Positions 1 to 10,800 of a stretch of DNA of 64,000 bases are shown in pieces. The DNA lies in contig CP145413.1 in NCBI GenBank assembly GCA_036867785.1, forward strand, positions 1,116,001 to 1,180,000, given 5' to 3'. Made by a program: the position numbers and the translations under genes. How positions within the stretch are numbered: the first letter of the stretch is position 1; every line of letters begins with the position of its first letter. The notes under the pieces are model-generated. The model was not told the DNA's origin and searched no databases. It saw only the letters and a list, made by a program, of their open reading frames with translations. This stretch comes from Plasmodiophora brassicae (taxonomy: Eukaryota; Endomyxa: Phytomyxea; Phytomyxea; Plasmodiophorida).

Positions 1-1621
1 CGTGCCTTGCACGTTGCCTGCGCGAACAGCAAACGTGTGGGTTGGAAGTCGCAGATAGCGTTGCCGAAAGATCAGGGCCGGGGGTTGCCGCGCTGTAAGC
101 AACGACATGGGCACGGTGCGCCCCAGCCCATCTCTCCCAGGCGACAATGACGGGGAACACAGACCTGGTGCGAACGCCGGTCCGGAATAGAACGTGGTCA
201 TGTGCGGCCGACCGGGACGGGTACGTCGGGAGCGCGGATTCGACCAGTTCTTCTCCACCCTGACATGGCTCCCGGGGCCGAACACCGACAGGGCTTGCTC
301 CTGAACAACGATCGTTCATTCGGGCAGGGCAATGATTCTTGGTGGCAGACGCAGCAGTACCTCGTTTGTGTTCCGAGGCAGGGATATGACAACGTTATCG
401 CTCATCAGACGCGCACACTCGATAACGTCGTGCACGTCCGGTTGAATCGCCCCGAGATCGTAAACCTGTTGCTGCGCGTAACCTGGTCCAGACCAGGGTG
501 GGCACATGTACACGACGTCGGCACGGCCCTGAGCAGCATCAGCAACAGCGCTCAGCGGGCCGCATGATGCACGCGTTACCTTCAGCTTGGGCGCGACCTT
601 GCGAAAGTCGCCGTGCACGAACGTGATCCTGTCTGCGACGCCATAGATCGACGCGTTCACCCAGGCGGCCGCTAGCTTGTCCCTGTCGTGGTCGATCGCG
701 ATGACGTGGTCAAAGTCGAACGCCAGCGCGATAGCGTTGCCGCCAGCGCCGCAGAACCCCTCGACCGCGACCAGCTTGCTACGAAGCGACCCGCGGGCGC
801 CTTGCACAGCCGAGAAGGTCGTGCGCGCTATGTGCAGAGCAATGGATTCCGGGCACACCGAGTACCACGATTCTACGCAGACCAGCATGTGATCAGTACC
901 AGGTTGGTGAGCAACCCATTACCGGGTTTACGAACCGCGATCGAGGACGACGCCTCGGTCGTACAGGGAGAACAGGTCGTATCGATGAACGTAGTACTTT
1001 GTGACGTCCACGTCGTCGTGCACTCTGCGATTGTGCCAGCTGGTCAGCATCTCGAAACAGCGCATTGGGGAATCACTGGGTACCTGTGGTCGCTTCGGTC
1101 CCCAGCTGCGTTGCGCCGGCGGTCGCCAACCGGCCGGGAACCTGCCGTGCCGACAGCAACTTTGGATTCGTTCGCCGATGTATCGCGCGCTGTCAGAGGC
1201 AGGCGGTTAGTTAGCATGCTGGGCCTGGGACCGCAGACGGGTACGTCGTACCGCGACGGATCTTGTCGCGTGTGGCGGCGAGCTCGATTTCGTCGCGAGA
1301 GAACAGATTACCCGACCCTACCAGGGACACGCGTCAGCGACAAACAGCAAGAGCGCGTATCGTCAGAGTCGTACTGGCCGCGAGCCTAGCAGCGGCGTTG
1401 TGGTACGAAATCGCCGTCGTCGTTGGGTCGGTCAGGGCGGTCGGTGGCATCGCGTGGAGAGCGTTTCGGATGCGGATGCAGGAGCCCACGATGGCCGTTT
1501 CTGCTGGGTGGGTGCGCGTCAGCGGCCACTGCCCAGGGCGCGCGTAACCGGCCAGCTTACCAGCGTCGATCGCCATCGTCCCCGACAGTGCCGTGTACGA
1601 CGCTGCGACCTGGACGCCCAT
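1..1621 (-). CDS. TGS1: Trimethylguanosine synthase (TGS1), 3' end at or beyond the window edge
   Basis: Converts the m7G cap of snRNAs and snoRNAs to the 2,2,7-trimethylguanosine cap using SAM, in the nucleus. Six exons can be joined in frame; introns lie at 1318-1374, 1190-1251, 1025-1083, 873-935 and 301-360, all GT-AG and 57-63 bases. The joined product has the TGS1 entry segment 'YDLFSLYDRGVVLDRESWY', the SAM-binding motif 'AVEGFCGAGGNAIALA', 'VIAIDHDRDKLAAAW' and the guanine-stacking motif 'YMCPPWSGPGY' (human SPPWGGPDY), then 'LPRNTNE' followed by 'GPGSHVRVEKN' and 'MTTFYSG'. The last exon stays open to base 1, so the natural stop or a further intron lies outside. The start at 1621 is the first ATG reached through the joined frame; the roughly 80 N-terminal residues before the conserved part are not recognisable and could belong to a wrong start. 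Confidence 0.85.
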
Positions 1622-2100
1622 ACCCTTTCTGTAACCAGCCTCCGAACCCGACGGGCACGCGCCACTGTACCTCCGATCGAGGACGGTACCACGCGTAGGC
1701 GAGAATATCTCGACAGGCGATCGAACGTAACGTACCCTTAGGTAGGTTATTCCGGAAACCGATTCGACAATGAATCCCTGCGTTCAGTGGCCACTGCGGT
1801 TGCCGCCGGTGGTCGAACGGAATCGCACCCCGCCCAGCTCGCATCGGCCGACGTCGAACTGGGCAGTAGGCGCCCGTCGGGTCGGTGGCGGCGTGGGCCG
1901 CTCATGTTCCGCGCAGCAAACCCGAACCTGAGTTGGTCGAGGCTAGTGGCTTGGCTGCGGACTGCGGGATCGAACTCCGCCATTGCGCTAAACATAGCGG
2001 CGTCGACGCCGCGGTCACGGAGTTTCGCGTTGGAGGTTGCGGGCGTCACTGGTCAACAGGCACAGGTTGTTGCCTGCCGCCCGGGTGCGCCGAGCGGATG
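1622..2100. other. Divergent intergenic region between TGS1 and a membrane-protein gene
   Basis: No convincing gene. Open frames on both strands continue into it (plus from 1885, minus to 1844) but show no recognisable motif and none of the intron-exon logic of the neighbours. It presumably holds the promoters of the two divergent genes; no clear TATA element was seen. Confidence 0.4.
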
Positions 2101-3045
2101 GGTCTCGTCATGCGCCTGGCGTGCCCGCTGGTGTTCGTCGCGTTCGTCACGGCTGGGGTGGCTTCCGTTGAGCGAAGGACCGGATCACGCGATCGCGATC
2201 GCTCCGTGCCACCGCCGTCGCGAACCGTCTGGACCACGCCGGAGGAACTGCCACCGCGACCGCGAACCGGCTCTACGAGGACGGAGGAAACGCGTCCACG
2301 GGCCATCAATCGCGACCGTTCGTTAATGGCACCGGTGTCGAACGCTGACGAACGCCTATCTGCCTCCGCTGGCACGGAATTGGCGGTACGCGCCACCCCC
2401 TTGTTCTCCTCACCGCCAACGATTGAGCAACCTGGCCGCGACTCTGCTGTTGTTCCCGAGTTGCAGAGTGTGGTAGCGGAAATTCTGGCGCTCGAGAACG
2501 GTTCATCAATGGAGAGCGGTACACCTGGTGCGCGGAGCTTTGCCAGACCGGACGCCGGCGACAATCGTACCGATGGGGATGCGACGACTACATCGGTGCC
2601 AAGTACTCCACCACCAGCAGGCGGCTCACGATCCGATTGGCCTCTCTTCCTGTCGAAACTCGGTGTCGTTGGTCTTCCCATCAGCTGGGCCTCGTATCAA
2701 CTATTCAAGGTGTACAAGGATCGGAATCGTGTCCAGGAACCTAAGGCGCTACTGTCGCTGGATAGTGCTACGCTCGCCGTGCCAGCGACAGCGCTGACCT
2801 TTGCGCTCTGGGCCCATCTTCGAAGCAACCGTCGCGCTCAGGAGGCCAACCAGGTACGACGGAGCGTATCGCCGCCCCACTTGCGGTTGTCGACGAGCGA
2901 GACCAAGGGATCGATGACGTTGATAATTGGGTTTGTGTCCTGTGTGGCACTGTTGCTCATGATATCCGCCGCCGCCTTTGTAATCAGAAGCGCTTCGGTA
3001 CAGAGACGTCGAATGCGTAGCAGCGAAGTCTTCGACGACCCGTGA
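2101..3045 (+). CDS. Predicted secretory-pathway membrane protein, unknown family
   Basis: I do not recognise a family. The frame is open from 1885, but the ATG at 2101 was chosen because it places a good signal peptide at the N-terminus ('MRLACPLVFVAFVTAGVAS', starting at the fifth residue). About 170 polar residues rich in Arg, Ser, Thr and Pro follow, with no obvious fold. The C-terminal third has three hydrophobic stretches: around 'LGVVGLPISWASYQLF', around 'TLAVPATALTFALWA', and a strong one 'LIIGFVSCVALLLMISAAAF', then a short basic tail. This suggests a lumenal or extracellular disordered region anchored by a C-terminal membrane domain. No introns are needed. It opens a run of three plus/minus genes for secreted-type proteins. 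Confidence 0.5.
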   Translation, partial: GLVMRLACPLVFVAFVTAGVASVERRTGSRDRDRSVPPPSRTVWTTPEELPPRPRTGSTRTEETRPRAINRDRSLMAPVSNADERLSASAGTELAVRATPLFSSPPTIEQPGRDSAVVPELQSVVAEILALENGSSMESGTPGARSFARPDAGDNRTDGDATTTSVPSTPPPAGGSRSDWPLFLSKLGVVGLPISWASYQLFKVYKDRNRVQEPKALLSLDSATLAVPATALTFALWAHLRSNRRAQEANQVRRSVSPPHLRLSTSETKGSMTLIIGFVSCVALLLMISAAAFVIRSASVQRRRMRSSEVFDDP

Positions 3046-3171
3046 CGGGTCCGCTCGTCCACCAGCATTTATATATGTGTCTAATTAACGTAATAAGATA
3101 TTGAACGTCGTACAGCTAACGGACGCGAATGTATGAGACGCAGGGGGTTTCCTGTGGTCCACACAATGACG

Positions 3172-3717
3172 TCAATGGACAGTGTCGTCCGCGATACAGC
3201 CGCTGGCCTTGAAGGGGGACATCAGCCTGGAGAAGAAGGACGATGTCTTTGGCGGCGGCATGGGGCGGCCTGCTGCCTTCAGCAGGTTTGCAATCCGGGT
3301 CGTTTTCTGGTCGATCTCAGTTTGGAGCTGGACAATGTCCAGCCCGACCCGGCGCCCATGCCGCTGTTGGCGGACACGTCGAGCCCGCGCCCTTTCCTGT
3401 TTCAGCGTGTGTTGTCGCTGGATGGCCACTGCCCTTTGCTCCATCAGCCGTGTTGCGTCCACGAACGCTTGCAAATCTTGACGGAGCCTCCCCATCCTGG
3501 CGCGGTCCCCGCCTAGTCTCGCATCGACCGGAGTGGGACCGACCGCTGTCCGCCTCTTCTGGTCCAGCGCCGCAATCTCCGCCTCCAACCTACCCAGATA
3601 TGCATGCTTTGCCTTGGCATCACGCACGACCCGAGCGATGTCAGGCGCACCGTTTCCTTCAACCAGCACGTGCCCCAATGCCACCAGCACGCATGCCGAA
3701 GCCAGCAGCCTCATCAC
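3172..3717 (-). CDS. Small secreted coiled-coil protein, unknown family
   Basis: 181 resid. single-exon frame with an N-terminal signal peptide ('MMRLLASACVLVALGHVLVEG'-like; cleavage probably near the Gly/Asn that follows). The rest is strongly helical and charged, with heptad-like spacing of Leu, Ile and Ala between Arg, Glu, Gln and Lys over about residues 30-150. It then has a basic Pro/Phe/Ser tail ('SSFFSRLMSPFKASG'). There is no transmembrane segment after the signal peptide, so a secreted or lumenal fibrous protein is likely. Either of the two adjacent ATGs (3717 or 3714) could be used. No homologue is recognised and no function is proposed. Confidence 0.55.
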   Translation of the reverse strand: MMRLLASACVLVALGHVLVEGNGAPDIARVVRDAKAKHAYLGRLEAEIAALDQKRRTAVGPTPVDARLGGDRARMGRLRQDLQAFVDATRLMEQRAVAIQRQHTLKQERARARRVRQQRHGRRVGLDIVQLQTEIDQKTTRIANLLKAAGRPMPPPKTSSFFSRLMSPFKASGCIADDTVH

Positions 3718-3924
3718 GACTGCCTGCTATGGCGGGCGAGCGCACTGGCGCAGTTCCGGACTGTCCGGGCGCAGTTTCGGATCTTGCGCAGCTGCGCTGC
3801 AGTCCTTCTGCCACGGAGCATGGAGGTATGTAGGGAAGCAGTGATGGCTACGCCCTGTCACACGTGCGTAACGCAAAGCGGTCGAGCGGGAAGGATACAC
3901 TGGCCGCGCTTATTTGTCCCAGAC

Positions 3925-4861
3925 ATGGGATTCGGATGGCTGTCGCTGTTGGTGATCGCAGTCGCCGCGCCCCATTTCGCCTCGTCGCGAACCGACCCGG
4001 ACTGGAAAGATGCAGACGAAGTGGACGTCATCTCGCAGATCGTCGCCAGCTACAGAGACGTCCTGGAGAGAATCTCGGCGAGGTCCCACGCCATTTCCGC
4101 AGCCATGGAGACGCTGGATGCGGCGGTGGAACGCGTTGCCGGCAAAGAGGCCATCAAACAGTTGGAATTCCATCATAAGTGCCTTAGGCAGTGCACGCTC
4201 GCGGTGGGACGCGTCCAGAAGGCGGTAGACGATGCCAAGAACGGTGCCGACCTGCGGTCATTCAACTGTGTGATGGACTCCGTTGCCCGGCAGGCCTTGC
4301 AGACCATGGTAGACGCCGATTACAAGAGGCACCAGTATGCGGCGCGAGTCGACGACGCCATGGCAACGATCGCAACGTCAGGCCGTACCGAGGAGCTCAT
4401 GTCGTACGAAGGCAACCTGGCTGCCCTGGTCGATTCGTTCTACGACTTCCAGGGTGATGACCCGGAAGACTTGCCGAAGAGGGACCCAGCCAAGAAGTAC
4501 CCAGGCGAAATCATTATCGACGATGTCGCCGTCCGACGAGCACTGGATCGATGGCGGGAGGCGAATACGTCGGAGACGATCGAGTGCCCAGTCGTCTACG
4601 ACGAATGGTCACTCGTCTTGGTAAACCTGGTTGTGTACGCAGGTGTCGCGTTCAGTCATGCCATTGTGTGCACAGAATGTCGTCCAGCTGATGGAGCACG
4701 AGGTCAATGGGGGCAGGCGGATCGTGGGCGGCGAATCGTTCTTTGGCATCGACGCTGACGACAAGGACGACGACTACGACCAGGAGCTGCACTACGCTGT
4801 GGATGTGAGCACACACCAGCGCCGCGTAACCAGGAACCGGACGTCGTCGCTCGCCTCCTGA
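3925..4861 (+). CDS. Secreted helical protein with acidic C-terminus, unknown family
   Basis: The start at 3925 gives a clean signal peptide ('MGFGWLSLLVIAVAAPHFAS'); the frame is open further upstream, but no earlier ATG does this. The mature protein is mostly helical with four Cys, as in 'HHKCLRQCTLAVG' and 'SFNCVMDSVARQA', consistent with disulfides in a secreted protein. A 55-base GT-AG intron at 4621-4675 joins 'DEWSLVL' to 'NVVQLMEHEVNGG' in phase 0. This replaces an unconvincing read-through tail with an acidic one ('IDADDKDDDYDQELHY') that ends in a basic stretch. It sits 200 bases from the minus-strand secreted coiled-coil gene. The family is unknown; an effector or surface role is only a guess from the signal peptide. 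Confidence 0.55.
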
Positions 4862-4970
4862 CCAACAACAACGCCAGGCCCGCCGGATCAGTCTGCAGGG
4901 CGTGGTCGAACAGGGACTGCGACATGTATTAACCTACAACTAAATTTACAGGGTAGTAGACAGCGCTGGA

Positions 4971-6019
4971 TTATCCATCCTGCCTGGTTGGTACCTCGTA
5001 CTGGTCGGGCAGCACGTCGATGCTCCAGTCGGTGGACTTCACCCAGGCGTGCAGCCTGGCGATCTGGTCCGGCAGCAGCAGCGCTTGGATACGGGACGTT
5101 TCCCGATGCAGAACCTGGACAAAGTCAACGGCGCAGTCGCGTATCTCCTTCATCATCAGGCTGGCATGCGCCAGGTTCCGTCGCTCCGCCCTCACCGACA
5201 TGCGTCGCGAGCGTAGCGTCTCCATCTGCTCGGGGCTCATCCCTATCTCTGTCTGCAGCAACGACAGCCAGAGACCGGGTCGATCGTAGAACGCATCGGG
5301 CTGGTCCAGGCTCCATAACGCAAACTTGACCTGGCCAAGACGACGATGACAACCAAGAACGAATACGAAAAGGCAGGCGAAAGTACCTGGAGCGGCGGTG
5401 CCAGACAAAGGTCGGCCATGTCGAGGGCATGGAGTACGGCCGATAATCGTTGTCGTGCGGGAGGATCCAGTGACGAGTCGACAGGAACGCCCGGCGACGA
5501 CGACGACGACATTTTTCTTCGAACCTTACGCGGCTCGTCGTTGATGATGGCGGGCGATGACGACGATTCCGGGACCGGCGCCGGCGGCGACTGCGAGGAC
5601 CCAGGGAATTTCGGATATCGTTTCGCCAGCCTCGTCTGCAGTTCTTCGACGGCAGCCTTCAGGTTCGCAACGCTCGCCTCCAGATTGCTGACGTACGTCT
5701 TCTTTCGCAAGCGAGACGCGCGTGCGAGTTCAGCTTTCCTGGCAAGGCGTGCCGCGCCTTTCGATGTCGCATCGACAGGCGGTCGCGGTAGAAGTGCAGG
5801 CGAGGGCTCAGCAGACGTCATCGACGACGGCGCCGTTTCCGGCCATGGTACCGGTTCCGAATACCCGGGCGGGGTATCCGGACCGGATGCCATGACGAAG
5901 AGCGACAGGAGCTCGCCGTCGACATCGCCCTGCGGAAACGAGATGATCGGCGGCGGATATACGCCTTCGTCCGCGAACGACGGTGCAGTCGACGACGTCG
6001 CCGACGGGCGCGCGTCCAT
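4971..6019 (-). CDS. bZIP transcription factor with atypical basic region
   Basis: Nuclear DNA-binding factor. An acidic, Pro/Ser-rich N-terminus is followed by the basic region 'RLARKAELARASRLRKK' and a leucine zipper ('YVSNLEASVANLKAAVEELQ'). The basic region resembles plant TGA-type factors, but the invariant DNA-contacting Asn is Lys here. A 56-base intron at 5331-5386 joins 'LCLAPPLQ' to 'VKFALWSLDQPD'. The C-terminal part has two repeats of a 'P-x-Q-x-x-x-L' type motif ('MSPEQMETLRSRR' and 'LLPDQIARLHAWV'), as in the C-terminal domain of many protist bZIPs. The start at 6019 is the ATG of 'MDARPSATSS'; the frame is also open to an ATG at 6238, which adds a basic, low-complexity extension. 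Confidence 0.75.
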
Positions 6020-6684
6020 GATCTCGCCTACCGACGACGACGTCACGCACTGTACGAATCTGCGCGGGCGGGAACTACCCTTCAGTGAGACAGTGCCGCC
6101 AGTGCGCCGACTCTGGACACGTCGCCGGACCGGGATCGTCGCGTGTCGCATGGTGCCCGCAGTCGGTGACCCGCCCCCTCCCCATTGGGCGGTGTGCAAA
6201 ACCACACCGGGGAGGGGGGCGGCGCGAGGGCTGCACAAACGTGTGGACAGTGTCCGCCGTCCTTTGGGCGCCCCTTCCCAGCCACCGTTATAATGAACGC
6301 GTAGGGGACACGTATCTTTGTTTATTCAACAGAGACAGCAGGTGCGACGGCTCGAGCCGGGTGCTAATACATCCCAGACGCTGCTACCGTAACTGGATCA
6401 TGTCCCCATAGCTAGCTGTCCGCAATGCCGCATGCGTCTTGACAGTGGGTGGTCTTGATGAGTTCCCGGAGATCGCACCTGAATCGACTGTTGCCCCGAG
6501 GCTTGCCAGTGGACAGGTGCCGCGGTAGACAGCGCCAACGAGAAGACGACACCCGGCGCTGCAGCCCAAGCTCCACCACAGTCGTCGACTCGTCGATCGG
6601 ACGGAAACAGCGGAGCCAGGTCCCTGACCACGTCGTCGTACATAGTGCTGGCCAAACGGTCTTACATCCCAAACAACAAGCCAA
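6020..6684. other. Intergenic region with short unassigned open frames
   Basis: Between the bZIP start and the glyoxalase II stop. The minus-strand frame 6398-6655 ('MYDDVVRDLAPLFP' within it) and overlapping frames look somewhat protein-like. None can be spliced into a recognised gene, and no RNA gene was seen. Confidence 0.3.
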
Positions 6685-7674
6685 TCAGGACATATTCTTT
6701 ATTTCGCGCAGCTTTGCCATGGTTTGGATGTCGTCCCTGTGCAAACGGTTGTCAGTACTCGACCTTGTATCGTTACGTATCGCAGATCGCAAGACGAACG
6801 GCTGTTTGCCAGCAAAGGCGCGAACCGACGCCTGGCCAACACGCATGAACGGGTTGAATGTGCGCTCCTCGTCAATAGTTGACGGGACGGTCAGGTGCCC
6901 GCTGGCAACTTGCTTCATCGCCCATTCCATCTTCTCCCTAACGGCCCCGTTATCGGGCTCGACCCGGCTCGCGAACCGAAGATTCGCGACCGTGTATTCG
7001 TGGCCGCAGTAGATTAACGTGTCCCCAGGCAGCGATGCGATCACCTGCCAGAACCGTCAGATGAAAGGGCCATCAAACCGGCCTAATTCGTTTAACCGAG
7101 TTCAAATTGTGATGCATTTCCTTTGCGGAGCCCTCTACACATTGGCGTCAGTGATAATGTCGAAGTGTCTTGACCGCGCCGTACCAAAGAACCGCCCGCA
7201 TCCGCCGATGAATAGGGTATCGCCGGTAAACAGAGCCCGCTGATCCCCGAGCTGAGCAAAGTACAGGACGTGGCCTCTCGTCTACACAGGCGGTCCTGTT
7301 AGCAGGCACACTCGCACAATACGATAAGTGTCGTATACATGGCAGGGCACGGCCAGAACCGTCACTTCGATGTTTCCGAGTTTGAACACGGCGCGATCCG
7401 TGACTGGTTTCGTGCACGCGGGGACATTGTCGTCGCGCCCCCCAATGATCTCAATGTGCGGCATTCGCTGGGCGAAATACGGGTTGCCGGCCGCGTGATC
7501 GGCGTGCTTGTGCGTCGTCCAGACCTGCGACGGCGCCGACAGGCCCAGGCGCTCGCACTGTCCCATGACCGTCTCCGGCACAGCCGGGTCGACGACCGCG
7601 ACCTGGCCCGACTCGCGGTCCACGACGATATACGAGATGTTGTCCTCCAGCACCGGCACGGCGTGCACCTCCAT
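6685..7674 (-). CDS. HAGH: Hydroxyacylglutathione hydrolase (glyoxalase II)
   Basis: Hydrolyses S-D-lactoylglutathione to D-lactate and glutathione, the second step of methylglyoxal detoxification. It is a metallo-beta-lactamase fold enzyme with a binuclear metal site. Five exons join cleanly across introns 7282-7338, 7135-7184, 7045-7096 and 6737-6799 (50-63 bases). The metal-binding motif THxHxDH reads 'TTHKHADHAAGNP'. Other ligands are the His of 'AVPCH' followed by 'TRGHVLYF', the Asp of 'ALFTGDTLFIGGCGRFF', and the His of 'IYCGHEYTVANLRFA'. The substrate-binding C-terminal part 'TVPSTIDEERTFNPFMRV' is complete, and the product ends '...MAKLREIKNMS'. The start at 7674 gives the usual short N-terminus ('MEVHAVPVLEDNISYIVVD'), so a cytosolic form is likely. 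All key residues are present. Confidence 0.95.
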
Positions 7675-7889
7675 CCCTCGCAGCTACACTCTGCAGTTCG
7701 GTGTCGCCGAAAAATGTCGGCCGTGATCCGCGGTTCGGTCGACCAAATGGGATTTTGCCGTCCAGCAGCAACGGGCGCAGTGCAACGGCGACGAACTGTC
7801 GGCGGCGGAGTTTTCCGTGACCCGCGGGCATCATCAACAAGTGAGGCGGCACGTAAACACAATCAAAATATCTTGCGAATAGGGAATAA

Positions 7890-10800
7890 TCAGGCATTGC
7901 GAAGGCGTGCGCTTCTCCGCTCAGGCTGGGCGCTGTCCCGAAAGTTGGCGGTCCGCTTGCGACGTGCCGATGCCTTGCCAGTGCTGGCGGCTGCCGGGGC
8001 AGTGGTACGCGGCGGAGGGGTCGATAGTGTCGCGGCTGTGGGTGAACTGGCCGGGGTGGCGTTGTCGGAGTCTCCAGGAGTTTGCTGACGAGCACGGGCG
8101 GCACGCGTTCGTCTTGCGGGCGTCGGCACCACGACAGGTGGTTCGTCAGGAGGAGACTGCCTGGCACGTTTCGCTAACCTTGCAGGCGTTGCTCGTAGTG
8201 CTCTGCGCTCGGTTGTTGGTGGTTCCGCGGACGGCGCCTTCCTTCTACGCGGCGTACGGGCGGCCTCTTCCTTCCCCTCATCATCCATACGTCGCCGAGC
8301 TTCCGATCTGGGGTTCCTTGCTCTAGCACCGGACTTTGCAGCACGTGCGCCGTCTTCAGCTGCCTCACCATCAGCGTCATCTCCAACAGCATTTGTCGTC
8401 GTCTCCTGTCGCATCGTCCCGGCAGCATCCTGATCCGTATCAGCGCGCTCACGTGCCTTAGCCTTGCGAGTTCCGGCCGCCTTCCTGGAAGAATCATCGC
8501 GCTCAGTGCGATCAGCACCCACTGCAGACTGGTCAGCGTCCGTCGCCTGCGCTTTTCGTTGAGATCGAGTCATAAGCGACGGGGACTCGTCCTCGTTGCG
8601 CTTGTCGGTCTCCTCACGTTCGCTGGCTCTAGTTTTACGCGACTTCGCCTTCTTTGTCAGTGGCGTCACGCCAGCAGCGTGATCTTCTTCAGGTGTTCGT
8701 TGAGGAGATGGTGAGCGCGATGGCATACCAGGCTCGATGCGGTCTGCGTCTTCGAATGATACTTTGCGAGAGCCGCTACGATGTGGAGACCGTGAAGCAC
8801 TGTCAATGCGGACGTCACCTGTTTCGTCGATCTCCAACTGTTTGCGACGTGCACGGGTCAATAGTGACGGCGAATCAGCAACAGTTTCTTTGGCAGTAAG
8901 AGGCCTCGTTTGCTTGGTGACGTCAGCACCGTCGTCGAACGCCCCTTGCCGAGCTCGTTGACGTGTCACTCTCTTTGGGCTTAACCCTTCCCTCGAAATA
9001 GCGTCGTCAGGAGACGCTAGCAGACGAGGACGATAGGGTCTCGAGCTTTCCCGTTTGTGTGCTTCGGGCGACGAGGTCGTCACGTCAAGTTCTTCTGGCC
9101 TGCCGGGAGCCTTGTGGCCCGACGGCTCGTCACGATGAGGTACTGCTGTTTCGGCACGGGATAAGCGATCCGATGAACGATACCCTTCAAACCCAGATCC
9201 GATGTTACGCAACGCGCCAACATCTTCGATTTCAGACGGTGAAGGGATAAGCTGGCTCTTGCGGCGGGCGGAAACGTCATCGCTACCAGCGACTGCCTCC
9301 TCTAACTTGTCGCCGACAGGGCTGGAGGCGTCAGATTCATCTTGTCTAAAAGCGACCTCGTCTTCGGAAGGTACGCTTTCATTGTCGAGATGCAGCGATG
9401 TCGACTGTGCGCGAGAGTGTTCCTTCTCAGACGCAACGCTGTCCGGGTAGCGGGACACCTGGTCATCAGACGGAGGAGCAGACAGTTCCGCATCCTGAGA
9501 CGAGGTAGCAGTAGCGACCTCAGTAGTGGCTGTTGTGGCACTTTTGGATGAGAATGCAGCAAGAAACCCGCTGACCACAGACACGCCAATGTTGAAGATA
9601 CTAGATGACTTTGGCTCGCTCGTTTCCTCATGCTCGCTAGATGAGCTGCCGCTGATTCCGTCAACGGCCTCTGCAGGACGCTCGGCCACAGTAGAGGGCC
9701 GTCCAGTCGACGATATTCTTCGATTGTCTCCAACACCATCTGGCAGGTTTTCAGAAACGTCCGCGTCGTTCTTGGTGGAGACCGGTTTTGATGCAGGACC
9801 AAGGGAGGGATGCTGCCCTTGCCCTGGATTAACAGTGAGCTCAAGCAGGTGGCATAATAGCGCACTCGTATTCTCTTACAGTCGAATTCTTCCGCAGCAG
9901 CGTCACTACTTTCGTACTCCATAGACGAGTATTGGGCAGGCTCTTCCCCAGTACAAATGACGTCGGAATCTGAATCACCAGAAGCAACTGGTTCAACATC
10001 GCGCATCTCGACATCCAGCTCCTCATTGATTTCACCTAACACGTACTCAGTATACAACACCGTCTTCGTATAACAGAAGCACATGTTACCACGTTCTTGA
10101 GCTACGACATCATACACAGTATCTGCCCGAGTCTCCTGTTGCAGTAATAGCGTCAGCGTAGAACCACCGACAGGTGTGCATAACCGAACCTTAAGAACGG
10201 GGTATAACGGCTCAGCGTCAGCTGCGGTTGGCGGTTTGGGGAACGGTTCGCATGGAAGTTTCGGCAAGTTTGGAGGTCTAACAGATACGGACCCACATTT
10301 CAGTTGATATTTAGACAGCAAATCGACGACTAACATCTCCAGTGGAAATTGAAATCCACCTGGACGCGTTGGGCGGAGAGACTCCCAGTGCTCCACGAAC
10401 GTAATGGATGAGACGAACGGGTCATGAACTTGGTGCGCGGTGTCAGTACGAGACCGGCCGTTCTGAGTAAATATACCATCAGAGAATGTAAGACGAGCGT
10501 GGTAGTAACGATACCTTGATAGCGCCACAAGTGTCAGTATTAGGCGCGCTTACGCTCTTTCGAAAGAAAGGATGGAGTGCGCTCTGGAAAGATCGAAGAA
10601 TTTGCTCGACCGGCCGGTCTTTTTCGGAAAGCTGTTCGTAGGAAGACACAGCTTCGGCGAACTTCGACTGCCAGAGTTTGTACAGAACAGACTGACCAGG
10701 TGCTTGCTGCTCAAGGAAAAGACCAAGCTGTGCCATTTCCGCCACATTAAACGGAATCGAAAACAACGTTTTGATGTCGTTCGCTTCGATAAACCATTCG

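Noticed and set aside
1945-2040. tRNA-like stretch (minus strand, with TAGCGCAATGG and GTTCGATCC motifs)
   Set aside because: The D-arm-like and T-arm-like motifs are too close together, the T stem has mismatches, and no anticodon arm or acceptor stem can be folded.
5346-6293. Plus-strand open frame of 315 codons
   Set aside because: Antisense to the bZIP gene; no motif and no splice logic.
9302-10528. Minus-strand frame of 408 codons read as a separate gene
   Set aside because: Its middle part is an exon of the ELYS-like gene. Both ends run into introns (10463-10553 and 9824-9879), and the residues beyond those points are intronic or off-frame.
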